From Mycolicibacterium hodleri (lineage in GTDB: Bacteria > Actinomycetota > Actinomycetes > Mycobacteriales > Mycobacteriaceae): a DNA stretch of 64,000 nt. Below are positions 56,580 to 64,000 of the stretch, in pieces (positions within the stretch are counted from its first letter, which is position 1; each line of letters opens with the position of its first letter). The DNA lies in the NCBI RefSeq assembly GCF_025822245.1, contig NZ_JACKTL010000043.1:310001-374000 (forward strand). The letters run 5' to 3'. The notes below the pieces were generated by a model, which was not told where the DNA came from, did no database searches, and saw only the letters and a program-made list of their open reading frames with translations. The position numbers and the translations under genes were made by a program.

Positions 56580-57343
56580 GCGACGCCGAGGTAGGCCGCG
56601 CGAATGCTGTCGTCGGCCAACAGATCTCGGGCGACGCCCGCCCTGGTGACCGATCCGGTCTCGAGGATGTAGGCCCGGTCGGAGCGGCTGAGCGCCTGCT
56701 GCGCGTTCTGTTCGACCAGCAGCACGGTGGTCCCCTGCTTGTTGATCTCGGAGATGATCTTGAAGATCTGCGAGATGACCATCGGCGCCAGACCCATCGA
56801 CGGTTCGTCGAGGAGCAGCACCTTGGGCCGTGCCATCAACGCCCGGCCGATCGCGAGCATCTGCTGCTCACCTCCGGAGAGGGTGCCGCCGACCTGTGTT
56901 CGACGTTCCGCCAACCGTGGGAACGTCTCCATCACCCAGTCGAAACGTTCACGGTGCTCGGCCTTGGTCGGGAACTTCCGCCCGTAGCAACCCATTTCGA
57001 GGTTGTCCACCACCGTCATGCCGGGGAAGACGCCGCGACCCTCCGGAGCCTGGATGAGCCCGTCGGTGACCCGGCGGTGTGGCTTGACCTTCGAGACGTC
57101 CTGACCGTCGAACCACACCGAACCAGACGACAGCGGCCGGAGGCCGGAGATCGCCCGCATCATGGTGGTCTTGCCCGCGCCGTTGGAACCGAGCAGCGTG
57201 ACGAGCTCGCCGTCGTGCACCTTCAGTGAAACACCGTGCAGCGCTTGGATTCTGCCGTAGTGCACGACGACGTCGCGCACCTCGAGCAGCACCGGCCGCG
57301 GATCGGCGTCGGCAGTCTCCGTCGTCTCATTCGAGGTCGTCAT
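56576..57343 (-). CDS. livF: Branched-chain amino acid ABC transporter ATPase LivF
   Basis: A 255-residue ATPase with Walker A GSNGAGKTT, signature TLSGGEQQM, Walker B VLLLDEPSMGL and H-loop VEQNA, with the LivF-typical APEGRGVFPGMTV. It is the last gene of livK-H-M-G-F; its start overlaps the end of livG by 17 bp. An N-terminal extension of about 18 residues precedes the ABC fold. Confidence 0.95.
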   Translation of the reverse strand: MTTSNETTETADADPRPVLLEVRDVVVHYGRIQALHGVSLKVHDGELVTLLGSNGAGKTTMMRAISGLRPLSSGSVWFDGQDVSKVKPHRRVTDGLIQAPEGRGVFPGMTVVDNLEMGCYGRKFPTKAEHRERFDWVMETFPRLAERRTQVGGTLSGGEQQMLAIGRALMARPKVLLLDEPSMGLAPMVISQIFKIISEINKQGTTVLLVEQNAQQALSRSDRAYILETGSVTRAGVARDLLADDSIRAAYLGVA

Positions 57344-58172
57344 CGGGCACTCCCAGGTAGGCGGCGACGACCTTGGGGTCCTCGCGAATGTCGGCGGGCA
57401 GGCCGTCGGCGATCTTGCGCCCGAACTCGAGGACCACGATCCGGTCGGTGACGCCCATGACCAGTCGCATGTCGTGTTCGATGAGCAACACGGTGTAGCC
57501 GTCGTCGCGGATGGCCTGGATCAACTCGATCAAGGCGGACTTCTCGCTGGGGTTGAATCCCGCGGCCGGCTCGTCCAGGCACAGCAGCTTGGGCTCGGTG
57601 GCCAGCGCACGGGCGATCTCCAAGCGACGCTGATCGCCGTAGGGCAGGTTCTTGGCCTTCTCGTCGGCGCGTTGCGAGATGCCCACGAATTGCAGCAGTG
57701 CGGCGGCCTTCTCGATCGCCGACTTCTCCTCGCGCCGGTGCCGCGGCGTACGGACGAGAGCGCCCGGGACCGACGTCTTGTGCCTGGCGTCAGTGCCCAC
57801 GACGACGTTCTCCAGCGCCGTCATCTCACCCCAGAGCCGAATGTTCTGGAACGTCCTGGCGATGCCCCGCCGGGTGATCTCGTGGCGCTTGATCTTGCCC
57901 AGCGGCGCACCGTCGAACATCACCGTGCCCGACGTCGGCCGGTACACCCCGGTGATGGCGTTGAAGCACGTCGTCTTTCCGGCGCCGTTCGGGCCGATGA
58001 GACCGAGGATCTCACCGCGCTTGATGTCGAACGTCACCGCGTCCAGGGCCGTCAACCCGCCAAACTTCACGGTCAAGTCGGAAGTCTGCAGCAGTGTTTC
58101 GCCCTCGGCGGCCTTCACCTCGCGGTGCAGTGCCGCCAGTTCTTCGTCAACCACGGGCTCGCTGTTGGTCAT
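57327..58172 (-). CDS. livG: Branched-chain amino acid ABC transporter ATPase LivG
   Basis: A 281-residue ATPase with Walker A GPNGAGKTT, the LivG-type degenerate signature NLPYGDQRRLEIARAL, Walker B LLCLDEPAAGFNP and H-loop LIEHDM. It pairs with LivF to power the LivHM permease. ATG at 58172 overlaps the livM stop by 4 nt (ATGA). Confidence 0.95.
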   Translation of the reverse strand: MTNSEPVVDEELAALHREVKAAEGETLLQTSDLTVKFGGLTALDAVTFDIKRGEILGLIGPNGAGKTTCFNAITGVYRPTSGTVMFDGAPLGKIKRHEITRRGIARTFQNIRLWGEMTALENVVVGTDARHKTSVPGALVRTPRHRREEKSAIEKAAALLQFVGISQRADEKAKNLPYGDQRRLEIARALATEPKLLCLDEPAAGFNPSEKSALIELIQAIRDDGYTVLLIEHDMRLVMGVTDRIVVLEFGRKIADGLPADIREDPKVVAAYLGVPDDDLE

Positions 58173-59374
58173 GCCGCCGCCTTCGAGTCGTCGGCCTTAC
58201 TCAACAGCTTCTTCGCCGACGAGGCGTAGGCAAGAAGTTGTTGGCGCACCGGGAACAGGCCCTGCGGCCTGAAGATCATCATTACGACCAACGCGAGGCC
58301 GAAGAACAGGTACTTCAGGTCACCGAGGTTGACGCCGAACGCCTCCACGCCGAGCAAGCGGTTGGGCAGGTAGACGACGATGAACGCACCGAAGATGACG
58401 CCCAGCTTGTTGCCCTGACCGCCGAGCACCACCGCGACGAGGAACAGCATCGAATTGATGATGTTGAAGTTGGTCGGGGCGACGTACTGCACCTGGCCGG
58501 CGTACAGCGCTCCGGAGAGTCCGCCAATTCCGGCGCCGATCACGAAGGCCCACAGCTTGAACTTGAACGTGTTGACGCCCATCACCTCTGCGGCGTCCTC
58601 GTCCTCTCTGATCGCCACCCAGGCGCGGCCGACGCGGCTGCGCTCCAGATTGCCGACCAGCAGCAGGATTCCGACCATCAGCAGCAGACCGAGCCAGAAC
58701 CACCAGGTGCCGTAGTTGGCGTCGCCGGTCGAGTTGCCTGCGGAGAACACTCCGTTGGGGAGGCGTTCGCTCTCCCCCACCCGCGGGTACGCGATCTGGT
58801 TCAGACCGCGGGAGCCGTTGGTGACGTCGGAGAGGTTGTCGGCGAGCAGTCGGATGATCTCACCGAATCCGAGTGTGACGATGGCGAGGTAGTCACCGCG
58901 CAGTCGCAGGGTCGGCGTCCCGAGGATCAATCCCGCGAGCGCGGTGACCGCCATGGCGATGGGCACACACGACAACCACGCCCAGTCCTTGCTGAAGAAT
59001 CCGGTGGCGCCCATCTTGTTCCACGGACTGTCCGGGCTGGTGAGCAGTGCCACCGTGTACGCGCCGACGGCATAGAAGCCGACGTACCCGAGGTCCAGGA
59101 GACCGGCCTGGCCCACCACCACGTTCAGGCCGATGGCGATGATTGCGATCATCACGAACTGAGCCATGACGCCGCCGAGACTGATTCCGGTCGTGGCGAT
59201 CCACGGCGGCGGGAACAGCGGGAACAGCGCCAGCAGCCCAAAGCCGATGATGCCGAACAGCCATTTCTGCGGCCGCCCGAGGCCGTCCCACCACCGTCGC
59301 AAGCCGTCGCCCGGAGCCAGAAGTCGCTGTGCCGACCCACCCTTGGGGGTCGACGATCCCGCCTGATGACTCAT
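58169..59374 (-). CDS. livM: Branched-chain amino acid ABC permease LivM
   Basis: A 401-residue permease with about ten TM helices and a long cytoplasmic N-terminus. It has LivM signatures GLNVVVGQAGLLDLGYVGFYAVGAY, the EAA-like LRGDYLAIVTLGFGEIIRLL and AIREDEDAAEVMGVNTFKFKLWAF. ATG at 59374 overlaps the livH stop (ATGA). Confidence 0.95.
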   Translation of the reverse strand: MSHQAGSSTPKGGSAQRLLAPGDGLRRWWDGLGRPQKWLFGIIGFGLLALFPLFPPPWIATTGISLGGVMAQFVMIAIIAIGLNVVVGQAGLLDLGYVGFYAVGAYTVALLTSPDSPWNKMGATGFFSKDWAWLSCVPIAMAVTALAGLILGTPTLRLRGDYLAIVTLGFGEIIRLLADNLSDVTNGSRGLNQIAYPRVGESERLPNGVFSAGNSTGDANYGTWWFWLGLLLMVGILLLVGNLERSRVGRAWVAIREDEDAAEVMGVNTFKFKLWAFVIGAGIGGLSGALYAGQVQYVAPTNFNIINSMLFLVAVVLGGQGNKLGVIFGAFIVVYLPNRLLGVEAFGVNLGDLKYLFFGLALVVMMIFRPQGLFPVRQQLLAYASSAKKLLSKADDSKAAA

Positions 59375-60381
59375 GCGCGCGCCTTCCCGAGGCTCTCACC
59401 GAGGATGCCGGTCGGACGGATGAGCAGCACCAGCACCAGCAGCACGAAGGCGACCACGTCGCGCCACTGCGTACCGAACACCGCCTGGCCGTAGTTCTCC
59501 ATCACACCGAGGATCAGACCGCCGAGCAGCGCACCTCGGAGATTCCCGATGCCGCCGAGAACGGCCGCCGAGAAGGCCTTGATGCCGAGCAGGAATCCGC
59601 CGGAGTAGATGATGCCCTGCGGGACCTTGAGCGTGTAGAGCAGTGCGGCCGCGCCTGCCAGCAGACCACCGATGAGGAAGGTCGTCATGATGATGCGTTC
59701 GCGGGAGACACCCATCAGGGTCGCGGTCGTCGAATCCTGAGCCACCGCGCGGATGCCGCGGCCGAACTTCGTGCGGTTGATCGCGATGTCGGTCAACAGG
59801 GCGAGTACCAGCGCCGAGGCGATGATCACCAGCGTCACGTTGGAGACCGTCGCCCCGAAGATGGTGAACTGGGTCTTGGGCTGCACCAGGGTGATCGGCT
59901 GCTGCGCGTTCGAGCCGCCGTAACCCTTGATGAGCTGGGGCAGGATGAAGTGCACGAACTCCTGCAGCACGAACGACATGCCGATGGCGGTGATGAGGAA
60001 CGTCAGGGGCCGGGCGTTGCGGCGGCGAAGCGGCCGGTAGGCGATGAACTCCAAACCGACTGCCGCCGAACTGGATACCAGCATCGCGAAGACCATTGCG
60101 ATCGCCAGGTACACGATCGTCAGCAGGACGCCCTTGTTGTAGGCGTTACCGCTCGGCGTGAAACCCAGGATGATGTCCAGGCAGAAATAGGCGCCGAACA
60201 TGCCGAACATGAAGATCTCGGAGTGGGCGAAGTTGATGAGTCGCAGAACGCCGAAGACCAGCGTGTAGCCCACGGCCACGAGCGCGTAGATGGCACCCCA
60301 CGACAGACCGTCGACGGTCAACTGCCAGAAGCCGCTGATGAGGCCGTCGACGTTGAAGTTGATGTTGGCTGCCATTAACAC
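59371..60381 (-). CDS. livH: Branched-chain amino acid ABC permease LivH
   Basis: A 336-residue permease with about eight TM helices and LivH features GAIYALVAVGYTLVFGVLRLINFAHSE and RAVAQDSTTATLMGVSRERIIMTTFLIGG. GTG at 60381 is chosen because AAGGAG lies 9 nt upstream; ATG at 60375 would be 15 nt away. It is separated from livK by 78 bp holding a strong hairpin. Confidence 0.94.
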   Translation of the reverse strand: MLMAANINFNVDGLISGFWQLTVDGLSWGAIYALVAVGYTLVFGVLRLINFAHSEIFMFGMFGAYFCLDIILGFTPSGNAYNKGVLLTIVYLAIAMVFAMLVSSSAAVGLEFIAYRPLRRRNARPLTFLITAIGMSFVLQEFVHFILPQLIKGYGGSNAQQPITLVQPKTQFTIFGATVSNVTLVIIASALVLALLTDIAINRTKFGRGIRAVAQDSTTATLMGVSRERIIMTTFLIGGLLAGAAALLYTLKVPQGIIYSGGFLLGIKAFSAAVLGGIGNLRGALLGGLILGVMENYGQAVFGTQWRDVVAFVLLVLVLLIRPTGILGESLGKARA

Positions 60382-60411
60382 CGGTGGCGGCTCCTTGTAG
60401 GTAAATGGACA

Positions 60412-60450
60412 CGAGGCGCGCCCGGGCCGGCCGGCCTCGGACGCGCCTCG
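60412..60450 (-). terminator. Hairpin between livK and livH
   Basis: CGAGGCGCG (60412-60420) and CGCGCCTCG (60442-60450) form a 9-bp perfect stem around a GC-rich loop. It lies 10 bp after the livK stop on the minus strand. It probably protects or terminates livK mRNA so that binding protein exceeds permease, as in other ABC operons. Confidence 0.65.
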
Positions 60451-60459
60451 CGTCGACGA

Positions 60460-61671
60460 CTACTGGACCTTGAAGATCCAGATCAGGTTGGTGGTGAGCT
60501 CACCGGTGGGCGACCACTGGTAGTTGCGCGCCACGCCCTGACCGTTGTAGTTCTTGACGTAGTCCAGCAGTGCCGGCCGGGTGATCGCACCCGAGTCGAT
60601 GCCCTTCAGCATGATCGTGCCGAGGTCGTAGCCCTCGGTGCTGTAGGTGCCGGGCTCCTGACCGAACTTCTTGGTGTACTCGTCGGCGAACGTTCCGGTG
60701 GCCGGACCGCACGGGCAGGACAGGATCGAGCCCTTCGAGGACTCACCGGCCTGCTTGACGAACTCCGGGTCCTTCGTGCCGTCGGCGCTGACGAACGTCG
60801 CCTGGACCCCGCCGTCCTTCAGCTGCTGGACGAACGGCGCCGCTTCGGAGTAGTAGCCGCTGTAGAAGACGGCGTCCGGGCTGACGCCCTTGATCTGCGT
60901 GACCGCCGCGGAGAAGTCCTTGTCGCCCTTCTTGACCTGGATGTTGCACGCCGAGTCGGCAACCGGCCCGAGGGTCTGGCGCACCGGGATGGCCAGGCCG
61001 AGACCGTAGTCGGTGCTGTCGTCGACCACGCAGATCTTCTTGTAGCCCAACGTGTTCTTCAGGTAGTTGGCCACCGAGGGTCCCTGCACGCCGTCGTTGG
61101 CCAGACCGCGGAAGAAGGTCTTCCAGCCGTTCTCGCTCAACGTCGGGTTGGTCGCCGACGCCGTCGCGGCGACGAGGCCGGCCTGGTCGAAGACCGTACC
61201 GGTGGCCTTGGTCTCGCCGGAGAACGCGGGACCGACCAAGCCGATCGTGTACTGGTCGTCGACGATCTGGGGTGCGATGCCGGTGGCCTTCTGCGGATCA
61301 CCCTCGGTGTCGAATGGCTTCAACTGCACCTGGCAGCCGGGGTTGGCGGCGTTGTGCTTGTCGATGGCCAGCTGCACGCCGTTCTTGATGTTGATGCCCA
61401 ACGCCGCGTCGGGGCCGTTGAGGGCACCCGCCATCGCGATCGACACCGGAGGGCAGGTCGCCTTGCCGTCACCCGTGGGATCGGCGGGCTTGACGCCTTC
61501 GGCGGCCTTGACCTCGGCACCGTTCTCGTCGATCTGGACCTGTTCGACGATCTTCAGGTTTGCTTGGGACGTGCTCTCCTCGGGTGCCGACTGGTTACAG
61601 CCAGCGATACCGAACACGAGCAAGCCCGCGCTCCCGAGAGCAAATGCATTACGCGCCATACGACTGCGCAC
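60460..61671 (-). CDS. livK: Branched-chain amino acid-binding lipoprotein LivK/LivJ
   Basis: A 403-residue solute-binding protein. The signal peptide ends in GIAGC (lipobox), followed by an acidic linker to about residue 70. The type I periplasmic-binding fold has PVSIAMAGALNGPDAALGINIKNGVQLAID, FDTEGDPQKA, CVVDDSTDYGLGLA and a C-terminal YTKKFGQEPGTYSTEGYD. It delivers Leu/Ile/Val or a related ligand to LivHMGF. GTG at 61671 has GGAGG 6 nt upstream. A possible -10 TATGTT is at 61750-61755. Confidence 0.94.
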   Translation of the reverse strand: MRSRMARNAFALGSAGLLVFGIAGCNQSAPEESTSQANLKIVEQVQIDENGAEVKAAEGVKPADPTGDGKATCPPVSIAMAGALNGPDAALGINIKNGVQLAIDKHNAANPGCQVQLKPFDTEGDPQKATGIAPQIVDDQYTIGLVGPAFSGETKATGTVFDQAGLVAATASATNPTLSENGWKTFFRGLANDGVQGPSVANYLKNTLGYKKICVVDDSTDYGLGLAIPVRQTLGPVADSACNIQVKKGDKDFSAAVTQIKGVSPDAVFYSGYYSEAAPFVQQLKDGGVQATFVSADGTKDPEFVKQAGESSKGSILSCPCGPATGTFADEYTKKFGQEPGTYSTEGYDLGTIMLKGIDSGAITRPALLDYVKNYNGQGVARNYQWSPTGELTTNLIWIFKVQ

Positions 61672-61848
61672 GTGTCACCTCCGTGTCAACGTTGTCATTG
61701 GCACCGGCAACGCAGGTCACGCAGCCCGGGGCGCCGATGCTTCGGGTAGAACATAGCCAACGCACGGCGCCGGTGCGCGATGTTGACGAACGCGGGCTGG
61801 GTGTCGCCTGTATGACTGGGCAAAACCCGATCCGACGACACGCAGTTG

Positions 61849-62457
61849 TTACGTCTCGGGAGTGTCCAGGGTCTCGAGGACGACCTCCGCGACGCGCCGC
61901 ATGGTGGTGCGACGGTCCATGGCGGCACGCTGAATCCACTTGAACGCCTCGGGCTCCGTCATCTTCTGCTTGGCCTGGAGCAAACCCTTTGCGCGCTCGA
62001 CCAGTTTGCGGGTCTCGAGCCGGTCGGACAGCGTGGCAACCTCGGATTCCAGCGCGGAGATCTCGCCGAATCGGCTGACCGCCAGTTCGATCGCCGGAAT
62101 CAGATCGGTGATCGAGAAGGGCTTCACCAAATAGGCCATCGCACCGGCGTCGCGGGCCCGCTCGACCAGCTCACGCTGGGAGAAGGCGGTCAAGATCAAG
62201 ATCGGCGCGATGCGCTTGGTCGCGATCTCCGCGGCCGCGTCGATGCCGTCCCGCCGGGGCATCTTGACGTCCATGATCACGAGGTCGGGTCGGAGGCTTT
62301 CGGCGAGCTCCACCGCTTCTTGGCCGTCACCGGCCTCGCCCACCACCTCATAGCCCTCCTCGCGAAGCATCTCCGCGAGATCCATTCGAATGAGTGCTTC
62401 GTCCTCGGCAATGAGGACACGGTGCGGTTTGGCGGCGTCCGCCGGTGACCCGGTCAT
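61849..62457 (-). CDS. pdtaR: Response regulator with ANTAR output, PdtaR
   Basis: A 202-residue protein. The receiver domain (about 12-130) has the acidic pair EDE near residues 18-20, the phospho-acceptor in LVIMDVKMP, and TAF and KPF signature residues. The ANTAR domain (about 145-200: LVERAKGLLQAKQKMTEPEAFKWIQRAAMDRRTTMRRVAEVVL) binds RNA. This is the Rv1626 orthologue; its kinase PdtaS is encoded elsewhere. It controls antitermination of selected transcripts, including lipid- and stress-linked genes. Confidence 0.95.
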   Translation of the reverse strand: MTGSPADAAKPHRVLIAEDEALIRMDLAEMLREEGYEVVGEAGDGQEAVELAESLRPDLVIMDVKMPRRDGIDAAAEIATKRIAPILILTAFSQRELVERARDAGAMAYLVKPFSITDLIPAIELAVSRFGEISALESEVATLSDRLETRKLVERAKGLLQAKQKMTEPEAFKWIQRAAMDRRTTMRRVAEVVLETLDTPET

Positions 62458-62552
62458 GGGGTCATTGTCGCGTGAGTTGCACGGAAGGGCGACCGCGGGG
62501 CCGTGACGGCCCGCTCGGCCGATCCTCTAAGGTGGGAAGCCGCATCGCGATG

Positions 62553-62629
62553 GCCCTCGTATCCCAATTGGCAGAGGAAACGGATTCAAAACCCGTGCAG
62601 TGTGAGTTCGAGTCTCACCGAGGGCACCA
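62553..62629 (+). tRNA. tRNA-Leu (CAA), short variable loop, CCA encoded
   Basis: A 77-nt cloverleaf: acceptor GCCCTCG/CGAGGGC, anticodon loop TTCAAAA with anticodon CAA, T-arm GTGAG-TTCGAGT-CTCAC, and encoded CCA. The variable loop is only five bases (GCAGT), unlike the long arm normal for leucine tRNAs. A84-C92 is a mismatch at the loop end of the anticodon stem. Leucine identity rests on the anticodon. Confidence 0.85.
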
Positions 62630-62650
62630 CACGAGTCGAACATTCCATCG

Positions 62651-62668
62651 GTACAGATTCGACTGTAC
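62651..62668. promoter_or_regulatory. Operator of the ArsR/CmtR-like repressor
   Basis: GTACAG-N6-CTGTAC is a perfect 18-bp dyad. It overlaps TACTGT (62666-62671), a -10 element 6 nt before the ATG of the repressor gene. A wider dyad, CATTCCA (62641-62647) and TGGAATG (62674-62680), encloses it. This fits autorepression of the sensor-exporter pair. Confidence 0.7.
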
Positions 62669-62677
62669 TGTCTTGGA

Positions 62678-62980
62678 ATGCAGACACTGCTTACCCGGGA
62701 TGCGTTGGCTCGCTTCGGCTATGCCCTCTCCGACCCCACCCGTGCGTCCATCCTGCTAAGTCTTCGAAACGGCGTTCGGTACCCGTCCGATCTCGCCGAC
62801 GAGTTGCAAGTGTCTCGGCAGATCGTCTCCAATCACCTGGCGTGTCTGCGGGGTTGCGGACTGGTCGTCGCCGTCCCGGAGGGCCGACGCAGCCGCTACG
62901 AACTGGCCGACGCCCGCATAGCCCACGCGTTGAACGACCTGGTGGGCCTGGTGCTCGCCGTCGACCCAGAGTGCTGTTGA
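62678..62980 (+). CDS. ArsR/SmtB-family metal sensor, CmtR-like
   Basis: A 100-residue winged-helix repressor: ALSDPTRASILLSLRNGVRYPSDLADELQVSRQIVSNHLACLRGCGLVVAV. The cysteines in NHLACLRGCG fall where CmtR Cys57 and Cys61 bind Cd/Pb, and the C-terminus ends DPECC, offering a third ligand. It should release its operator when Cd(II), Pb(II) or a similar ion binds. The start is leaderless-type. Its stop overlaps the start of the cation-efflux gene (TGATG). Confidence 0.9.
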   Translation: MQTLLTRDALARFGYALSDPTRASILLSLRNGVRYPSDLADELQVSRQIVSNHLACLRGCGLVVAVPEGRRSRYELADARIAHALNDLVGLVLAVDPECC

Positions 62981-63613
62981 TGGCGCAGGACATCGCACTC
63001 TCGGTCCCCCGCCGGCGCGTGCTGTCCCGTCGGATCCGGTTCTTCGTCGCGGCCACCATCACCTACAACGTCGTCGAAGCCGTGATCGCCCTCGCCGAGG
63101 GAGCGCGGGTGTCCTCGGCCGCACTGCTCGGGTTCGGGCTGGATTCGGTGATCGAAGTGTCGTCGGCGGCCGCCGTGGCATGGCAGTTCGCCGGTCGCGA
63201 TCCCGACGTCCGTGAGAAGACCGCCCTTCGGGTCATCGCCATGTCATTCTTCGGCCTGGCCGCCTACGTCTCGTGCGACTCCGTTCGCGCGCTCGTCGGG
63301 CACGGTGAGGCGGAGCCGTCGCGGATCGGCATCGCCCTCGCTGCGGTCAGCTTGGCCGTCATGCCCGTCCTGTCGTGGGCGCATACGGCATGCAGGTAGA
63401 GAACTCGGCTCGCGGTCGGCGGTCGCTGACTCGAAGCAGACCCTGCTGTGCACGTACATGTCCGCGGTGCTGCTGGTGGGCTTGCTACTCAACTCACTCG
63501 TGGGGTGGGCGTGGGCAGATCCCGTCGCGGGTCTGGTCATAGCCGCCGTCGCCGTTCGCGAAGGCCTGCAGGCGTGGCGGGGTCGCTCCTGTTGTGCCAC
63601 GGGGTGCGGTTGA
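62980..63613 (+). pseudogene. Cation diffusion facilitator family transporter, frameshifted
   Basis: Two frames together encode about 210 residues of a CDF-like cation transporter. The first (62980-63399) starts MAQDIALSVPRRRVLSRRIRFF, has FGLDSVIEVSS with the metal-site Asp and about four TM helices, and ends after SWAHTACR. The second resumes with AGRELGSRSAVADSKQTLLCTY (metal-site Asp) to CCATGCG. One extra base near 63391 would explain the break. It may be a real mutation or a sequencing error. The intact protein would export the metal sensed by the CmtR-like regulator. Confidence 0.8.
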
Positions 63614-63632
63614 CCGACCCGTGACGCACGAA

Positions 63633-63667
63633 CCGCCGCGACCCTGCGGGGGCAGGAGTCGCGGCGG
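63633..63667. terminator. Bidirectional hairpin terminator
   Basis: CCGCCGCGAC (63633-63642) pairs with GTCGCGGCGG (63658-63667), and inside it CCTGC pairs with GCAGG around GGGG, giving 15 bp with one bulged A. It lies between the convergent ends of the cation-efflux gene and the gene at the right edge. Confidence 0.8.
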
Positions 63668-63693
63668 TACGCGGTGGTTCAGGCGGACGGTGG

Positions 63694-64000
63694 CTACCCC
63701 TCGTCTCCGCCGCCGCCTGATCCACTGCCGCTCGGGGAATGCGACGCGCTCTTGGCGTCGGATCCCTTGGCGGCGCCAGCTCCGTCGGAGCCAGTCTTGG
63801 GCTTGACCTTGTTGGCCGAAGCGTCGTTGTCGCCCTTGTCCTTCGAGTGACGCGTCGACGTGGTCGACGAATCCGAGTCCTTGGTGTCGGCCTTGCCGGG
63901 CTTGTCCGCCTTGTCGGGCTTCGTCGCCGTGTCGCTCTTGTCGGGCTTGGTCGAGCTGTCGGTCTTGTCGGGCTTGGTCGAGCTGTCGGGCTTGGTCGAG
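63694..64000 (-). CDS. C-terminal low-complexity tail of a protein running off the right edge
   Basis: The minus strand is open from base 64000 to a TAG at 63694-63696, giving 101 residues without a start in the window. The sequence is highly repetitive and hydrophilic: STKPDSSTKPDKTDSSTKPD and similar, then KADKPGKADTKDSDSSTT, and a Gly/Ser-rich end (SGSGSGGGGDEG). It was identified by reading the frame directly. It is a Lys/Asp/Ser/Pro-rich tail like those of some envelope or DNA-associated mycobacterial proteins; the main domain is not visible. Confidence 0.7.
   Translation of the reverse strand, partial: STKPDSSTKPDKTDSSTKPDKSDTATKPDKADKPGKADTKDSDSSTTSTRHSKDKGDNDASANKVKPKTGSDGAGAAKGSDAKSASHSPSGSGSGGGGDEG

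Overview
The window is high-GC actinobacterial DNA from a rapidly growing mycobacterium (Mycolicibacterium type). The evidence is the gene content and order: infC-rpmI-rplT-tsnR, lysX, uvrA, a cAMP-binding-type universal stress protein, uvrB, coaE-GrpB, rpsA, polA, the DUF35/thiolase pair and the ANTAR regulator pdtaR. From memory this is the M. tuberculosis Rv1626-Rv1648 segment in reverse orientation, with extra genes inserted. Many genes have leaderless-type starts (TANNNT, 6-8 nt, then ATG or GTG), as is common in mycobacteria.

Layout. 1-6.4 kb: sugar metabolism (xylB partial, gntK-gntP with a divergent GntR regulator and palindromic operators), a DoxX-like protein with ten 11-residue repeats, a lipoprotein and an SCO6745-like protein. 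6.4-12.3 kb: a minus-strand cluster of carboxylesterase, copper amine oxidase, a kinase/lipocalin-like fusion and a small membrane protein. 12.4-23.7 kb: lipoprotein, rhomboid-like protein, class III adenylate cyclase, acyl-CoA dehydrogenase, the infC operon, lysX and a membrane esterase. 23.7-30.4 kb: an accessory block with two coupled genes of unknown function, a small membrane protein, a CHAT protease coupled to a TPR-like helical protein, an LpqH-like lipoprotein and a 13E12 (DUF222) remnant. 30.4-37.6 kb: an AlkZ-like protein, uvrA, a metallo-beta-lactamase-fold hydrolase, DUF427, universal stress protein and thioesterase.

37.7-39.7 kb: a 2-kb genomic island in tRNA-Cys, bounded by identical 50-bp direct repeats. 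It keeps only the C-terminal end of a tyrosine integrase and carries a two-gene, AT-richer cargo: a small two-TM protein overlapping a 390-aa protein that resembles the LPO_1073/Vpar_1526 family. This is the best candidate here for an undescribed, possibly defence-related, system. The CHAT/TPR locus is the second.

39.8-64 kb: PAS-ANTAR regulator, MgtC, MFS exporter, uvrB, coaE, rpsA, PrsW-type protease, a LysR gene coupled to polA and divergent from a flavin monooxygenase, a DUF35-thiolase pair behind a KstR-like operator, a five-gene branched-chain amino acid ABC operon, pdtaR, tRNA-Leu, a CmtR-like metal sensor with a frameshifted cation-efflux gene, and the repetitive tail of a gene running off the right edge.

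Links between genes: uvrA and uvrB both carry exact matches to the mycobacterial RecA-independent DNA-damage promoter (TTGTCRGTG-N8-TANNNT, PafBC type), so excision repair is probably co-induced. The adenylate cyclase and the universal stress protein suggest cAMP production and binding in one region. Two ANTAR proteins suggest antitermination control. Family assignments come from motif reading and memory; no database search was run.
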